Positions 11,854 to 22,755 of a DNA stretch of 64,000 bases are shown here, piece after piece. Numbering within the stretch: the first letter of the stretch is position 1; every line of letters begins with the position of its first letter. The notes below the pieces were generated by a model. It saw nothing but the letters and a program-made list of their open reading frames with translations. It searched no databases and had not been told where the DNA came from. The stretch spans positions 10,056,262 to 10,120,261 of the forward strand of contig CM039139.1 of assembly GCA_022036555.1 (NCBI GenBank), read 5' to 3'. The position numbers and the translations under genes were made by a program. Source of the DNA: Microstegium vimineum (Eukaryota > Streptophyta > Magnoliopsida > Poales > Poaceae).

Positions 11854-11896
11854 CCAGAGGAGTTCTTAATCACTCCTCTGGAGCCTCGGGGGATAC
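11854..11896 (+). other. Polypurine tract region with perfect 10-bp hairpin before the 3' LTR
   Basis: CCAGAGGAGT, an 8-nt loop TTCTTAAT plus C, then ACTCCTCTGG form a perfect inverted repeat. It is followed by AGCCTCGGGGGATAC and then the LTR start TGTCGG at 11897. By position the G-rich part should prime plus-strand DNA synthesis. The role of the hairpin is unknown. Confidence 0.6.
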
Positions 11897-12094
11897 TGTC
11901 GGGTGTGAAGGTAAGGGGTACCCTAAACCCTTCGATAAATTAACGCTAAACATAGCAACCATTTTTAAGACAGGAACCAGCCCACTGCCCAAGCCAGTAA
12001 GGAAAGACCCATCACTCGAAGGCCCCCTGCACCGGCTATGGCAACCAGTCGCGGGCCGGCCCACCTCAACGGAAAGAGACAGACAGGGGGCCGG

Positions 12095-12310
12095 ACGAAC
12101 GACCCCTCCGTCTCCACCTCGACGCCGAATGACGGACGAGGGGCCGAACGAACGACCCCTCGGCCTCCACCTCGACGTCAAATGACGGACTGAGGGTCAA
12201 ACGAACGACCCCACGGCTCCTACCTCGACGCCGAATGACGGACCGAGGGTCGAACGAACGACCCCTCGGCCTCTACTTCGATCCTTCCGATTCCGCCTCT
12301 GCTCCGACCC
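12095..12310 (+). repeat. 53-bp tandem repeat in LTR U3, about four copies
   Basis: The word ACGAACGACC starts at 12095, 12148, 12201 and 12254, exactly 53 bp apart. Each unit also contains ACCTCGACG and AATGACGGAC. A weaker fifth copy follows around 12316-12364. It sits about 600 bp upstream of the LTR TATA box, where enhancer-like repeats are often found in LTRs. Confidence 0.85.
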
Positions 12311-12886
12311 TACCCCGATGCCGAGTGACGAACCAGGGGTCGAACGCAACGACCCCTGAACAGGAGGCTCGATCAGCCCAACTGCTCCCGGCATGGGTTA
12401 AAGTAAATCCACCTAACGCCATGGGCGCCCGTGTCCGCAGTCAAATCCAACAACTCTCCGTCATGTCCCTGAATCCTGTCAACTGTGCTGCTACTGCCGC
12501 CACGACGCGAGTACGGACTCCAGCAGCACCCCTCGGAACGAGAACAGTACAACTCTCGACGACGACTTCAGGGATACGACAGAGCCATACGGGGCTCGAC
12601 CCCCCCCCTCTCGACCGAGGGGCTCGACCCCTCCCTCCAACAACTCCGGTATGGGGTCCCGTCCCATCTGCCCCGTCTCGCTTCAGCTGTGGGATTCGCG
12701 CCCGCCCGCGGAAGCTGTGCCGCGACGTGCTGCGACGGTTTCTACTGCCACCACGACCCGCAGCGCCAGAAGGACGGGAAGGCCATGCTGGCACAGTGCT
12801 CGACGTCCCTTCGCCGGCACTATGCCACAAACACGCCACCCATACTACACAGTTAGGATCCTGTACCCTCGGACCTCCCCTTGGTC

Positions 12887-12894
12887 TATAAAAG
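12887..12894 (+). promoter_or_regulatory. LTR TATA box
   Basis: TATAAAAG within the last third of the LTR, in the context TTGGTCTATAAAAGGGGACG. A transcription start near 12918 would define the U3/R border. It drives plus-strand transcription, out of this 3' LTR into the flanking DNA. Confidence 0.7.
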
Positions 12895-13298
12895 GGGACG
12901 CCGAGGTAGAAGAGAGGGATCTCTGGATGGACTTTTTCGGACTCCACTCCTCAGACGACTCCATACTCGTACCACACCCACACCATTGCTCGAGCGACCC
13001 CTCGAGCAACCGACCCACCGCCTAGGGTAGCCCTGCTAGCCTTAGGCCGCAGCTCACTCTGAGCAAATCCGTGTAACACAGCTTGTACCCCCCTTACGAG
13101 CACTTTGGGTGCGAGATAATACAAGTCATCCTCCCCCGCTGGACGTAGGGCCTTTTTTACCCGAACCAGGATAAACCTTGTGTCCATCTTGCATCACATT
13201 TGAGAGAGGGAGCACGCAATATACAAATTTACTTGTTGGTGGTCTTGACCCCCGGGTCATAACACCGACAGTAACGCTTCCGTTGTGACTGCGGGGGA

Positions 13299-13490
13299 TG
13301 TTAAAGTAATAGAAATAATATCATATTGTCTAACCATAAAAGGTGTTAGTCCTATACCTATGTAATCAGCTCAGCCCATGAGGCCTAATACATTATATCC
13401 AATAAATATTCGACCACTAATACATTATATCCAATAAATATTCGACCAATTATATATTCCCCTTCGTTCTCATCAATCAAAATCAAAACA
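13299..13490 (+). repeat. Probable small Copia-type LTR
   Basis: The segment starts TGTTAAAGTAATAG right after a purine run TGCGGGGGA (13290-13298) and ends AATCAAAACA, so it has TG...CA ends with a TGTT/AACA inverted repeat. It holds a 33-34-bp tandem duplication of TAATACATTATATCCAATAA (about 13384-13449) and a TATATA element. The 28 bp before it (13271-13298) look like the last bases of the internal region, cut off by the Tat element insertion. Only one LTR is visible, so the call rests on end structure. Confidence 0.5.
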
Positions 13491-16180
13491 TCCCCTGTGG
13501 TCTGTCTGTGGAACGCCCGTTCATCCCAGCTGCGTCAGGTGGCACTGGCAAACACGCAGGCGGGCCGGACTCCGGACACCGTACCAGACCGGCCGGCCTA
13601 ACACTAACTAACCGTCTGCCCGCGCGCACCGGCAAACCGCACGCCGCCCGCCCAGCTCACATGGCGGGAGTGCGGGGTGCCGTACGCTGCCGCGCAACCA
13701 ACGAACGAGACCGCCCTCCCTCCCGGTTCGGCCGTTCCACCGGCCGACCTGCGTGCGTTTGCGACTTGCGTTCGCGTTCGCCCGGAAACGAGCCAAGTTC
13801 CGGGGCGAGCAAAAATCGCGGTCAGATGCGTCCATCCACATGGAGGCGAACATGGCGTGCGGTGCCGGCCCATCGGATCAGCCTCAAAACACTCGCATGT
13901 TCCCGTTTGCCATCCATCCTGCCCTTCTTAATCAATACTTGTACTCCGTGTATACTTAGCTCATCTCAGCCAGGATAATGCGGGGGGAAAGAGACACGGA
14001 CATATATGCACGCAGAGGCAGAGACCATAGAGGTGTGTGCGTGCGTGCGACAGATGCACGTTGGGTATGGGCGCGCCGATGGCCAATGAATGGCCGGATA
14101 CATGTAGCCGTCTCGCTCGCCCACACGTCCTGGCTAGTGGCTACGCACAGTCCCTCCCCGTCCCGTGCCGTGCGAGAAGCGATCATGGACAACATGGAGG
14201 AGGAGCTCAGCTAGCTGGGGCCCAGCTGGCTGGCTGTTCCTGCGCGTTAGAAGGAGCGCACGAGAGCACCCAGCACTCGCCATGATCCCCCCGTGATCTC
14301 ATCTCATCCCAGCTAGCTAATGCTTCATCCATCTGGCCATAAAAAAAGGTTTGCATCGACACCTAGCGGCATTGTTTGTTTTAGCACACAACTAAAGCCT
14401 TGTGGGCCTTTTGTGCCCAATGGCACAGGGGTAAGGCACTGTTCCCCTCCTGAATCCTGATCTCTCTCGCTTCCAAGCAACAGCTAGGCTAGCTTAGCAG
14501 TCGCATCCAATCCAGCCTGGTGCTATTAGTTGCCGGTTCGTCGCTCGTAGACCTTGCCTTGCGTCCCTCCTGTGCTTGTGCTTGCTTGTACCTTTTCTAA
14601 TCCTGGTTTATACGCCACCGTTTCCCACACATGGGGGATATTCTGGCTTTCGCTCCTCCAATCCAACCCAACACGCGGTATTCTTTCGGTATACGGAAAC
14701 AGCTAGCCAGGCCAGATGGGTCGGGTCGGGCCGTGCGTGCTTCAAGGGATCTACTGTTTTTGCCCATTCCCCTTAGGGTCAGAGGTCAATGGTTTAAACC
14801 TTTGAAATCTTTGCAAGCAACCACAAATGTAATCTTTGCCATGATTTAAATTTAGAGTATATAATATTATAAATGCCTAGATTTTCAACACATACAGCTT
14901 GTCAATCGCAAGGCATTTAAACAGCTTGTATGAACACCCAAGACTCCATCCAAGTCAACTCCCTGGTTTTTGCTAATTCACACAATCACATTTTGATACT
15001 ACTATAATACTCCGACACAGCTAGTTGGAGAGAGAGAGAGAGAGAGAGAGAGGAGCACTAGCACTAATTAAACGCAGCAGTTACAAACTTGGGGTTATGA
15101 TTGGGGCTAATGGATAAGAATCTCCAATAATTAAACTCCAGCGGCGGTATATAGTACTCTCTGACACAGGACAAGAAATTAATAAGCATCTAATCGAGGC
15201 CCGATCCCAGGCAGGATCACCTGTTGAGTCTCGACACGGAACTAATCACAGGACGCCCATCATATTCTGGATGAGAGCCATATATATATACTAGTTTAAA
15301 AGGATAGCGAAGTGGCATAAAAGTATTTCCTTCCATTTTGGTAATTTCATCAATTACAAATTTGAGGGTAACTACAAGATTGGTTTCCTTCTATTTTGTT
15401 AATTTCATCAATTACAAATTTGAGGGTAACTACAAGTTTGGTGAAATAACATAGTACAGAGGAGAAGAAGAAGAAGAAGAAGAAGAAGAAGAAGAAGAAG
15501 ACAAAAAAGGAAAAGAGAACCAAAGATCCATCCCTCCTAATCTCCTATCCTTCCGTCACTCTCCACTAACAAAAGAATGAATTCAATTGAACAAAAGAAT
15601 CTGAAGCTTCCTTTCGGTGCCGCTTTGGCCTCGCTCCGTCTCATCAGCCTAGACTTGGATGCTGGAGCTTTGATCCAAAAGCCTAAACTCAACAAAAGAA
15701 GCTACCCTCCTTTTACGGCTTCTGTGGCCGTCTGTATGAGTGGGTCAGACTAAATACACTGTTGAGTTCTCAGCTTCTGTAAGGAGGCAACATCTTCTTC
15801 ACAACAGAATCCAAAAGCTGGAGCTGGAGCCGGAGCCGAGCTTGGTCAAGCAGGACCTTCAATTAATCACAATTGCAAAAAATGTGAGCCATTTGCAGAT
15901 CTCAGTTCATGGACCATCTTCTTCTTCCATCATCAACATGTACAATTTGCCAAAGAAATACCCTTTCCTTTGGTTAAATTCACAAGGAGAGAGAATCCTG
16001 GCTTAAAGAATAACCGGTGGTGAGTAGATATTACAACAAATCGGTCAATGCTTCTTGTACCTTATATATGTATTCTTTTTTTTCTAATATCTTCCTTAAA
16101 CCTCCTGTGAAGGGACTGACTGACTTACTGACTTTATACAAAGGCTGCAATGGCCTCGGAGGAGGCCATCAGCCGGGATC
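13491..16180. other. Intergenic, no gene seen; simple repeats and a 58-bp tandem duplication
   Basis: The first 900 bp are GC-rich without a persuasive frame. Notable parts are a (GA)n tract at about 15029-15052, an (AAG)n tract at about 15463-15501, and a two-copy tandem duplication with 58-bp period at 15326-15441 (TAATTTCATCAATTACAAAT in both copies). A fragment with GGTCAATGGTTTAAACC (about 14785-14800) vaguely resembles a Pol III B box but has no partner. Confidence 0.5.
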
Positions 16181-16189
16181 ATCGAATTA

Positions 16190-19100
16190 TTAGGTGAGCA
16201 AGCGAGCCTCAGCCAGCGGGGGCGTCTTAGGCTGGAGCTTGGCTTGCTGCTGGGACCAGTAGGCCTGGGCCTCCAGGACCCGGTCGAGCAGCTCCTGAGG
16301 CACCGGCTCGCCACGCCGCTGCTGTGGCGAGATGCTCGCTGTGTGCACCAACGTCTTCCATTTGTCCTGTTCGCACAACAATTTCGACACGGTTAGTTCA
16401 TCGTCTGTTCAAAATCAAAGTCATCGTCAAAATTTGACCAGACAATGCAGGCAGTTGCCAACAGGTGCAGCAATGTAGTGCAAAGCAGCCAAGAAGCTTC
16501 CAGTCTAATAAAGGAAAGGTTATCTGATCCCTCAACCAGACTTTTTTCTCTAAAGTCCGGATCGGGTTAGTTGACGTGCAAGAATGGGTCTCCTTTGTTT
16601 CTAGGTGAACCATTCTGGTACTATAAACCACACGACCCAGCCAAACTACAAAGCTGAAGCGTGGGGACAGCACCAACTGAATCACAAGGAGAAAAGTTTT
16701 CAAGAACACAAAAACAGCAGGCTCCTGTTGGGCGAGGAGCCAAAAACCCACAAGCACCAAACTATTGGTTAAATCAGCCAAGTAACCTAACCTCACCAGG
16801 GATTTTGCATAAAGCATAAGAATGCGATACCGTGTAAAAGACTCCTTTCACAGCAATTTAAAGGTTTGGCAAAAAAAGGACAGTAAGGAACTAATTATCA
16901 GATTTGACGAGTATATGCAGTGCAAAGATTTTTTTTTTTTTGCTTTTGTCTTCAGTTGAAGTCAAAGTCAAGCATTTGACAGTTATTACCTTAAGATCAA
17001 CGTAAGTACGGTGCTTTGCATTGTCAAAAGCGCGAAGTTTAACGTCTCGCCACCTACATGATATCCATAACTATGCAGTAAGAATACAGAAGCCAAAAAA
17101 TTCTTTGTCAGGTCGAATGAGGGGAATAAGAAACTACACCTTCCCGTTCCAAGCTTTTCGACTGCAAGCACAAGTGCTTCTACTTCAGAAACAGAGAATG
17201 GGCGCCTGATTCTCCGTTGCCCTTGCTCTGGTGACCTCTTAGACTTATTTGCTGGAACTACAGCTCCTGCATTGGGATCTGCAGCTGGAACTGGAACTAA
17301 AGCTCGCGAGTTTGTGAACACTTTATTGGGTGATGAGACACCCCAGGGGAGTGCACAGAATCATGATCACTGCCCTGGTAGTTCATTGCTAATGGGGTTA
17401 ATGCGAGCTCCTGTGATACATCAACTTCACCATGCTTAGAACACGAGTCAGCAGGTGCAATCCTGTATCAGACAAAGTTCACCAATCTGCGTCAGGGTTA
17501 AGACACCTCAAATTATAACATGAAGTGAATTGTTATGAAGCATGGTTTGTTACCTTGCGAGGGGTTCAGTAGTATCAATGGTTTCGAGGAAACTGGTATC
17601 TTCAGTAGCTTGGACTTGCGGGTTTTGGGTACAGTTGGATTCAAGTGAAAAGCCTAGGTTGTCCAGCATATCATCCTGGCCAATCCCAGCCTGAATTAAC
17701 GTTTTACTATCATCTCGGACTTTCTTTCCATGGTGAAGAACACCAACACGTAGACTACCTCCAAGAATCGCAGTCACTGCCTCGAGAACAGTTTTCTGCA
17801 TTGGAAATACTTGTTAAATGACAGGAAAACCCATTGAGCAGAAAAACTAAAAACAAATGCAATCTCTTTGCACATAAAAAACAAATAGATGTCCTGTACT
17901 ACATACCTTTAGCGAGCCAACAGTTGCACTTTCTGGGATTTCAACAAGAAGTTCAGGCACCTTAAAAGACTTAATTCTAAGTTTCACTGCAATAAATAAA
18001 GGCACTCTTAGGACTAAATAGACAGTAAGAGATTAAATGAACTTACTGGGGACTAAAATCTTACCATGGCAATCATTTGACCCACAAGATTTCTGGAATG
18101 GCATTGAACTCGTCCCCTTGTTTGCTGCAGAAGAATCATTACCCATAGATAAGAAACAAAACAGAAATAAAATGAATAGCAAATTCCTGGGTGGAAGTAA
18201 AACAAACCTTCCAAAGAAGCAGCATGGGAGTCTCTTCCGGTAACCTTTGTGTTACCCTTTCCATTTGCTGCACCAAATTCAGATGCTAGAACTGAATGGC
18301 GATCAAAGAGCTTCCTCCGCTTGAATGTACTCCTTTGTGTCCTCTGTCGTGTATAATGCATTTTCTTGTTGCGGAAAGAAGGTTTCCGCTCGACATCTGA
18401 TGGGATCAATGAATTCGAGTTATATGGAGCTGGTTTGAATACAAATTCCAACAATGTAGTGTTACTGAAATGAAAAGGAAAGGAAAATCAAGATTCTCCA
18501 GTGCTTACCACTATAGGAAAGATCAGATTTGTGAATCCTCGCTGGAGCAACTTTCCTGTACTTACTAGTGAGCAGCTTCCTTACCCTACTATACTCAGCT
18601 GTACAATTGGACCTGAAATCCCTGTTAGTGGTGGTGCTCGGATGAGTGCACCCAGAGGACTTATCGTCATCATCATCTCTATCTACAGCAAAACCACCCA
18701 CTCCCTTTGGGCCCCTTGGTAAGGAGGTTGAGCGTCGAATTTTATCACCATACAATGGCATCTCGCCGGTGCTGTCAGAGCTGACCAAAGGAGGAGGCTT
18801 GACATCCACATCCATGGAATCAAGCAAATTATACATTTCGGGTGCATTCTTATGAAATCCTGCTGGGGCCGTCGGCATCAGGCTTGCCACTGCATCTCCT
18901 GTGAAGGCTCCTGATTCCACGGATTCAGGCGACCAACGATCTGCGATCACACCAAAATTACAACCCAAATCAGCCTTGGTACAGCTGATCATGGAGGATT
19001 CCTTGTCCTGGGCCTCAGACTTCGCCTTAGGATCCTCATTCCGAGCATTATTCACGGCTCGCTGGAACACAATGTGGGGGAGAATTGTACTCTCATTGCA

Positions 19101-19517
19101 GCTATCCTGATCCGTCACCTCATGCTTGAACTGCTTCATTTCATCATCACACTGCTCCTGCTTCACACGGACATCCTTCGCGCACGCAGCCAAGGCAGGG
19201 GCACCGGCGCTCATGTTCCCCAGCGAGCCTACACCCTCATCAAGCAGCTTCCCCGCCACCGTCGCGAGGAGGTCGAATGCGGACATCTGGGCCGGGCTCT
19301 GGGCCTCCTTCTTCCTGACCGATCTCTTGCCCTGCACATCCACCGAACAAGAAACGCCATCTTTGTCAGACTTGCCAGCCAAGGGCAGCAAAGCGAGGGC
19401 CGAATCGATGCGCTGAAAGCGCCCTACCCTCGCGGACTTGGGAACGCGCGGCATCTCCGCGACTTGGCCTCCACCGCACGACTCCATCTCTGACGACGAC
19501 CTCTTTTGGAACACCAT
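16190..19517 (-). CDS. RTBP1: Telomere-repeat-binding protein (TBP1/RTBP1-like), with apparent frameshift
   Basis: Eight coding exons with GT-AG introns: 19517-18509, 18429-18208, 18124-18065, 17986-17907, 17795-17554, 17462-17140, 17053-16990, 16366-16190. The start is the ATG at 19517 (MVFQKR), shared with plant TRF-like proteins. Exon 1 contains CAFDLL-like SAFDLLATVAGKLL; exons 4-5 encode a ubiquitin-like domain (VKLRIKSFKVPELLVEIP to GIGQDDMLDNLGF); exons 6-8 encode a C-terminal Myb domain (RIRRPFSVSEVEALVLAVEKLGTGRW) and the telobox VDLKDKWKTLVHTA, which in this family reads double-stranded TTTAGGG. The protein would sit at telomeres and limit their length. Coding length is 2177 bp, one short of 726 codons: inside the sixth exon the frame changes at the G run 17341-17344. 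Without correction translation stops near 17297, before the Myb domain. This is a real mutation or an assembly error. Confidence 0.92.
17341..17344 (-). other. RTBP1: Site of one-base frameshift before the Myb domain
   Basis: Upstream of this run of four Gs (minus strand) the frame set by exon phases reads ...NYQGSDHDSVHSPG; downstream the Myb-encoding frame is the next one (SSPNKVFTNSRALVP). The upstream frame meets TAG within about 15 codons, and the downstream frame has stops just upstream. One missing G explains both. Confidence 0.8.
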
Positions 19518-20700
19518 TTTTGCTCTTCGCTTCGGTTGCTTGAAGTTTACAACAGGGTTAGTTAACAACTGGTGGTTGCGCTGTTCATGGCTTGTCACCA
19601 ACACAAATCTGCAAGAACCCATTAGCAATCAGCAAAGGAAAACTAATACGGGTAGGTAGAATAAAAAAGAAAAGGAAATGATTCATCGGGATCTCCGTAG
19701 TAACTTGTTTAAACCTCTGTTCCATTAATTAAACAGGGAGCGATCATACTACTGCGTTTGCAGTAATTAATTACCAAAAGTTAGAATCCCAATACCCCAG
19801 GCCGATTAGCCGAGAGATCCAGACGTGAAACGGCCAAAATGAAAAGAATTTTCAACAAGCTGCGCACCAGGAGAGAATTAAAACTCATTCAATTAATTAG
19901 GCAAACACAAAAACAGCAGAAGAAATGGAGCGAATTCTTACTTCAACTCGTGATCCGAGTTAAGACCTCAGAGAGAGCAAATGTTTTTTTTTCTTATACG
20001 AAATGGTTTCGCCGCTGAATTTAATGCACAAGCAAATAAATTCGCCAGGTAAACCAGTACGCCAAGCGATCAAAAGGGGGAGAGAGAGAGAGAGGGGAAG
20101 GGAACCTTTTTAAAACCTCGTGCATCGGAATCCGTGAGGATTAAGCAACTGCCAAAAGGAAAGCGGGCACGTCGATTAAAAAAGAACGAGCGAACCGCAA
20201 ACCTCACAGGCGCACAAGAACGTCGAGGAAATCGTGAATCGGGCGAGGCCAGATCCGATCTCGGTACCCGATTCGAAGCAATTCGACGCGAAATTAAGCA
20301 AAACCGCACAATTTCAAACCGCGACTCCGAAATGTACCGGAATCTCAGAGAAACGCGAATTCACCTCTTTGTCGGAGCACAGCGCGGCGGATCGGACAAA
20401 ACCAAGCAGAATTCGGACAGGAGAGAACCGAAACAGTGCGGAGACAAAACCCCAACACAGCAGCGCACCAAAACACGAAACCCAGCCCCAAAACCGCATA
20501 ATTCGCCAGAATTCCCCGGAATTAGCACGCCGTGCTCACCTCGCCGGCGTCCACGCTCGCCCGCCTCCGATCGCCCTCGGATCGCCGCCTCGCCGTGCTG
20601 CTCCGCGGCCGGACCCGCCGAGATCCCACGACCCCTGCGGAATTATTCCCCCCCCTCCCCTGCCTCTGGGGTGCTCCCTCTCCCTCCCTGCTCGCCTTGC
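19518..20700 (-). other. RTBP1: 5' UTR exons and leader intron of the telomere-binding gene
   Basis: Upstream of the ATG a splice acceptor (CTTGCAG before 19608) and a donor at 20540/20539 (GGCGAG then GTGAGC) define a 931-bp leader intron. The upstream non-coding exon is GC-rich and extends from 20540 to perhaps 20700-20860; its transcription start is not determined. Leader introns are common in plant housekeeping genes. Confidence 0.6.
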
Positions 20701-20860
20701 TCCGCCTCTCCTCTTTTATTTTTATTTCCCTTTCCCCCTTCTCCCTCCTTGCTCTCCTCTCCGCCCTCCGCCTTGGTTTTTTCTTCTGGTGGTGGAGGTG
20801 CGTGGTGCGGTGGTGTGGGTTGGCCAAAACCCCTCAAAACCAACCCCCTTCTTAAACCCC

Positions 20861-22205
20861 CCAAGCCCGCCTCGCACCTCTCCTCCTACGCCCACGCCAT
20901 CCCGGGGAGGGGCGCCACCGGCTGCTCCCGGTTAAACCCCACGCGGCCCTGCCCCAACGACCGGTTCCGCCCTCCCGCAACGTCCACGTGGCCCGCCCAC
21001 GTGATCCGACGGCAGCGGGCGCATGTCCCGGATTATTACAGAGGAAGAGGCGTCCCCGCGCCCGTGACACGTGCCGCAGATCCGGGCCGTCGGTAGGGGG
21101 AGCGGACGCGCTTGCCGCGCCGTCAGATCCCACGGTGGCCCTCGACTCGCTCGTGACCACGAACGCGAGGAGTGATCCCTGTTAACCGGTGGGGGGTTTA
21201 GGGAGGAGAATAGCGGGGCGTTTTTAGGAAAGAAACGTGAGGGGTTAGTGATACTAACTGCATGTGGACCCACTTGACAGTCTCTCTCACGTAATTAATT
21301 CGGGGCTCTCCGTTTTTTATTTTTTTCGTTTATTATTCTTTTTCAATCAAAGAGGGTTTTGCTGTTTCCGGGCTAATGGGATGAGAGGCTGTGTGGTGTT
21401 GGTGGAGGAGAATGTCCAGGGGTGATGCCGAAAAAGGTGCTAAGATTCCGGAGCTTCTTCAACGCAGGACCAGATAAATTTTAGATAAGAAATTCGTGGC
21501 CTTTGTGCTTCTAAAATATATATAAACCCACCATATAGAGAAATATATACTACTACTACTAGTAGTAGGTTCAGCTCGCATCTTTCACTTGGCCACTGTT
21601 CTGACCAAAGGTGTCGGAGAAAAAACAAACGCAAACGCATTAAGGGTTTGCTATACAAAGTGTATGCTGATGGAATCTACAAGATTCCAATGTGATAAGT
21701 AAAGTTGGTAACACGGAGATATACTATTATTTTGTTCATTAATAAGATGTCAAGATTAGTAATATAAACTAAATTAAATGGTTGTGAAAAGGACTTATTA
21801 TTTTTAGCAATTAACAATATTTTCATATAGGTCTAAAATTTGACGTTCTCATGACGTTATATTTCAGTGATACACTGTTACACATCATGCCCGATGATTA
21901 TGATACACAAGTGGTCACTTGTGTCATTTTTTAGGTCCACGATTCTTGTTAGGTGCCCATATCCATTACTAGTTCGTTAGGGGATAATCATGGAGGTCCT
22001 CTCACTTTATTAGAATGGGCTGAACCACTACTACAACCTTTGTGCTATTATCTTTCAAAGGATATCACTGTACTAATCAATTTTCCCTATTAGCATCATC
22101 GGCCAATAGAGCACAGTGACTGAATAAATTTTCATCACATACCATTTGTAGGATCCCTATTCTTGTTTGATTTCTTTCTTGTAATTCTATCACCACACAG
22201 ACATA
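20861..22205. other. Upstream region of the telomere-binding gene and AT-rich spacer, no gene seen
   Basis: The 20861-21200 part is GC-rich and is likely promoter of the minus-strand gene; beyond 21250 the DNA is AT-rich with no sustained frame, short (TAC)n and TATATA stretches near 21530-21560. Confidence 0.5.
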
Positions 22206-22313
22206 CTCCCTCAATTTTAAGTTATATATCATTTTGCCTTTTTAAAAAAAAAAATAAGTAGCTTCGGTTACGTATCATAAAAAGTTAGTGACTTATAATT
22301 TAAACAAAAAGAG
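22206..22313. mobile_element. Stowaway-like MITE
   Basis: A 108-bp element starts CTCCCTCAATTTTAAG and ends in the rough inverted complement (AATTTAAACAAAAAGAG), flanked on both sides by TA. CTCCCTC termini with TA duplications are the signature of Stowaway (Tc1/mariner-type) MITEs. Confidence 0.6.
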
Positions 22314-22475
22314 TACCATATTTATCATGGCATAGGTCTGAACTTCTAAAAATGCTTCTTCCTCTTAGACAATAGTCGAACAATATTTTACAACCTATAT
22401 GTAGTTGTAATGTCTTATTAAGCAACAATATGCTTTGCCATATGGTATAATCTACATATCTTATCTATATCTATA

Positions 22476-22755
22476 TCAATCTATATCTCTTATAAAGACA
22501 AATCTCACTAGTTTTTCAATCTCTGCATGCAAGCTACGTGTGTGTGTATATATATATATATATATATCACGCTAAGCGTCACATGATCCCCTAATAAGTG
22601 CTACATCATCTTCCACTAAATGTGACTAGTATTTTTAGTTTATCAACCTATATCTCTTATAAAGACAAATCTCACAAACTTTTCAATCTCTATATGCAAG
22701 CTATTTATATGATATATGTCACTAAGCACCACAATATACCCTAATAAGTGTTGCA
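22476..22755. repeat. 167-bp tandem duplication with TA microsatellite
   Basis: TATATCTCTTATAAAGACAA followed by ATCTCAC occurs in copies beginning at about 22476 and 22643, each followed by TTTTCAATCTCT, a TGCAAGCTA block and CCCTAATAAGTG. A (TG)n(TA)n tract at about 22540-22568 has grown in copy 1. The opening words resemble Helitron 5' ends, but no matching 3' end was found. Confidence 0.6.

Larger units (their letters stand above)
1..13270 (+). mobile_element. Ty3/gypsy LTR retrotransposon, Tat lineage, 5'-truncated by the window edge
   Basis: Plus-strand order is gag, protease, RT, RNase H, a second RNase H, integrase, an antisense spliced gene, purine-rich tract and 3' LTR. The second, archaeal-type RNase H and an antisense gene between pol and the 3' LTR are known marks of the Tat group (RIRE2/Grande-like). 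The 5' LTR, primer-binding site and start of gag lie left of the window. The copy is old: pol holds internal stops at 911-913, 1662-1664, 3009-3011, 3363-3365 and 4074-4076 plus frame changes in the protease region, so it cannot make a full polyprotein. The base following the LTR is the start of a candidate target duplication (GTAAC, 13271-13275) that cannot be matched without the left flank. Confidence 0.93.
11897..13270 (+). repeat. 3' LTR of the Tat element
   Basis: The LTR begins TGTCGGGTGT and ends ACACCGACA, giving near-perfect terminal inverted repeats with the TG...CA ends expected of LTRs; length is 1374 bp. It contains a 53-bp tandem repeat, a TATA box near 12887 and the transcribed R/U5 part with ACCAGGATAAACCTTGTGT near the end. 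The 5' LTR needed to date the insertion is outside the window. Confidence 0.9.

Noticed and set aside
11854..11882. Perfect hairpin as a transcription terminator
   Set aside because: Plant Pol II does not use such hairpins and there is no T run; its place beside the polypurine tract is the better explanation.
14380..14830. Possible SINE or tRNA remnant (AATGGCACAGGGGTAAGG and GGTCAATGGTTTAAACC)
   Set aside because: The two box-like words are about 370 bp apart, with no body or tail of a known SINE.
20134..21096. 320-codon plus-strand frame upstream of the telomere-binding gene
   Set aside because: It covers the 5' UTR intron, the leader exon and promoter of the minus-strand gene; composition is arginine/proline/serine-rich with no motif.
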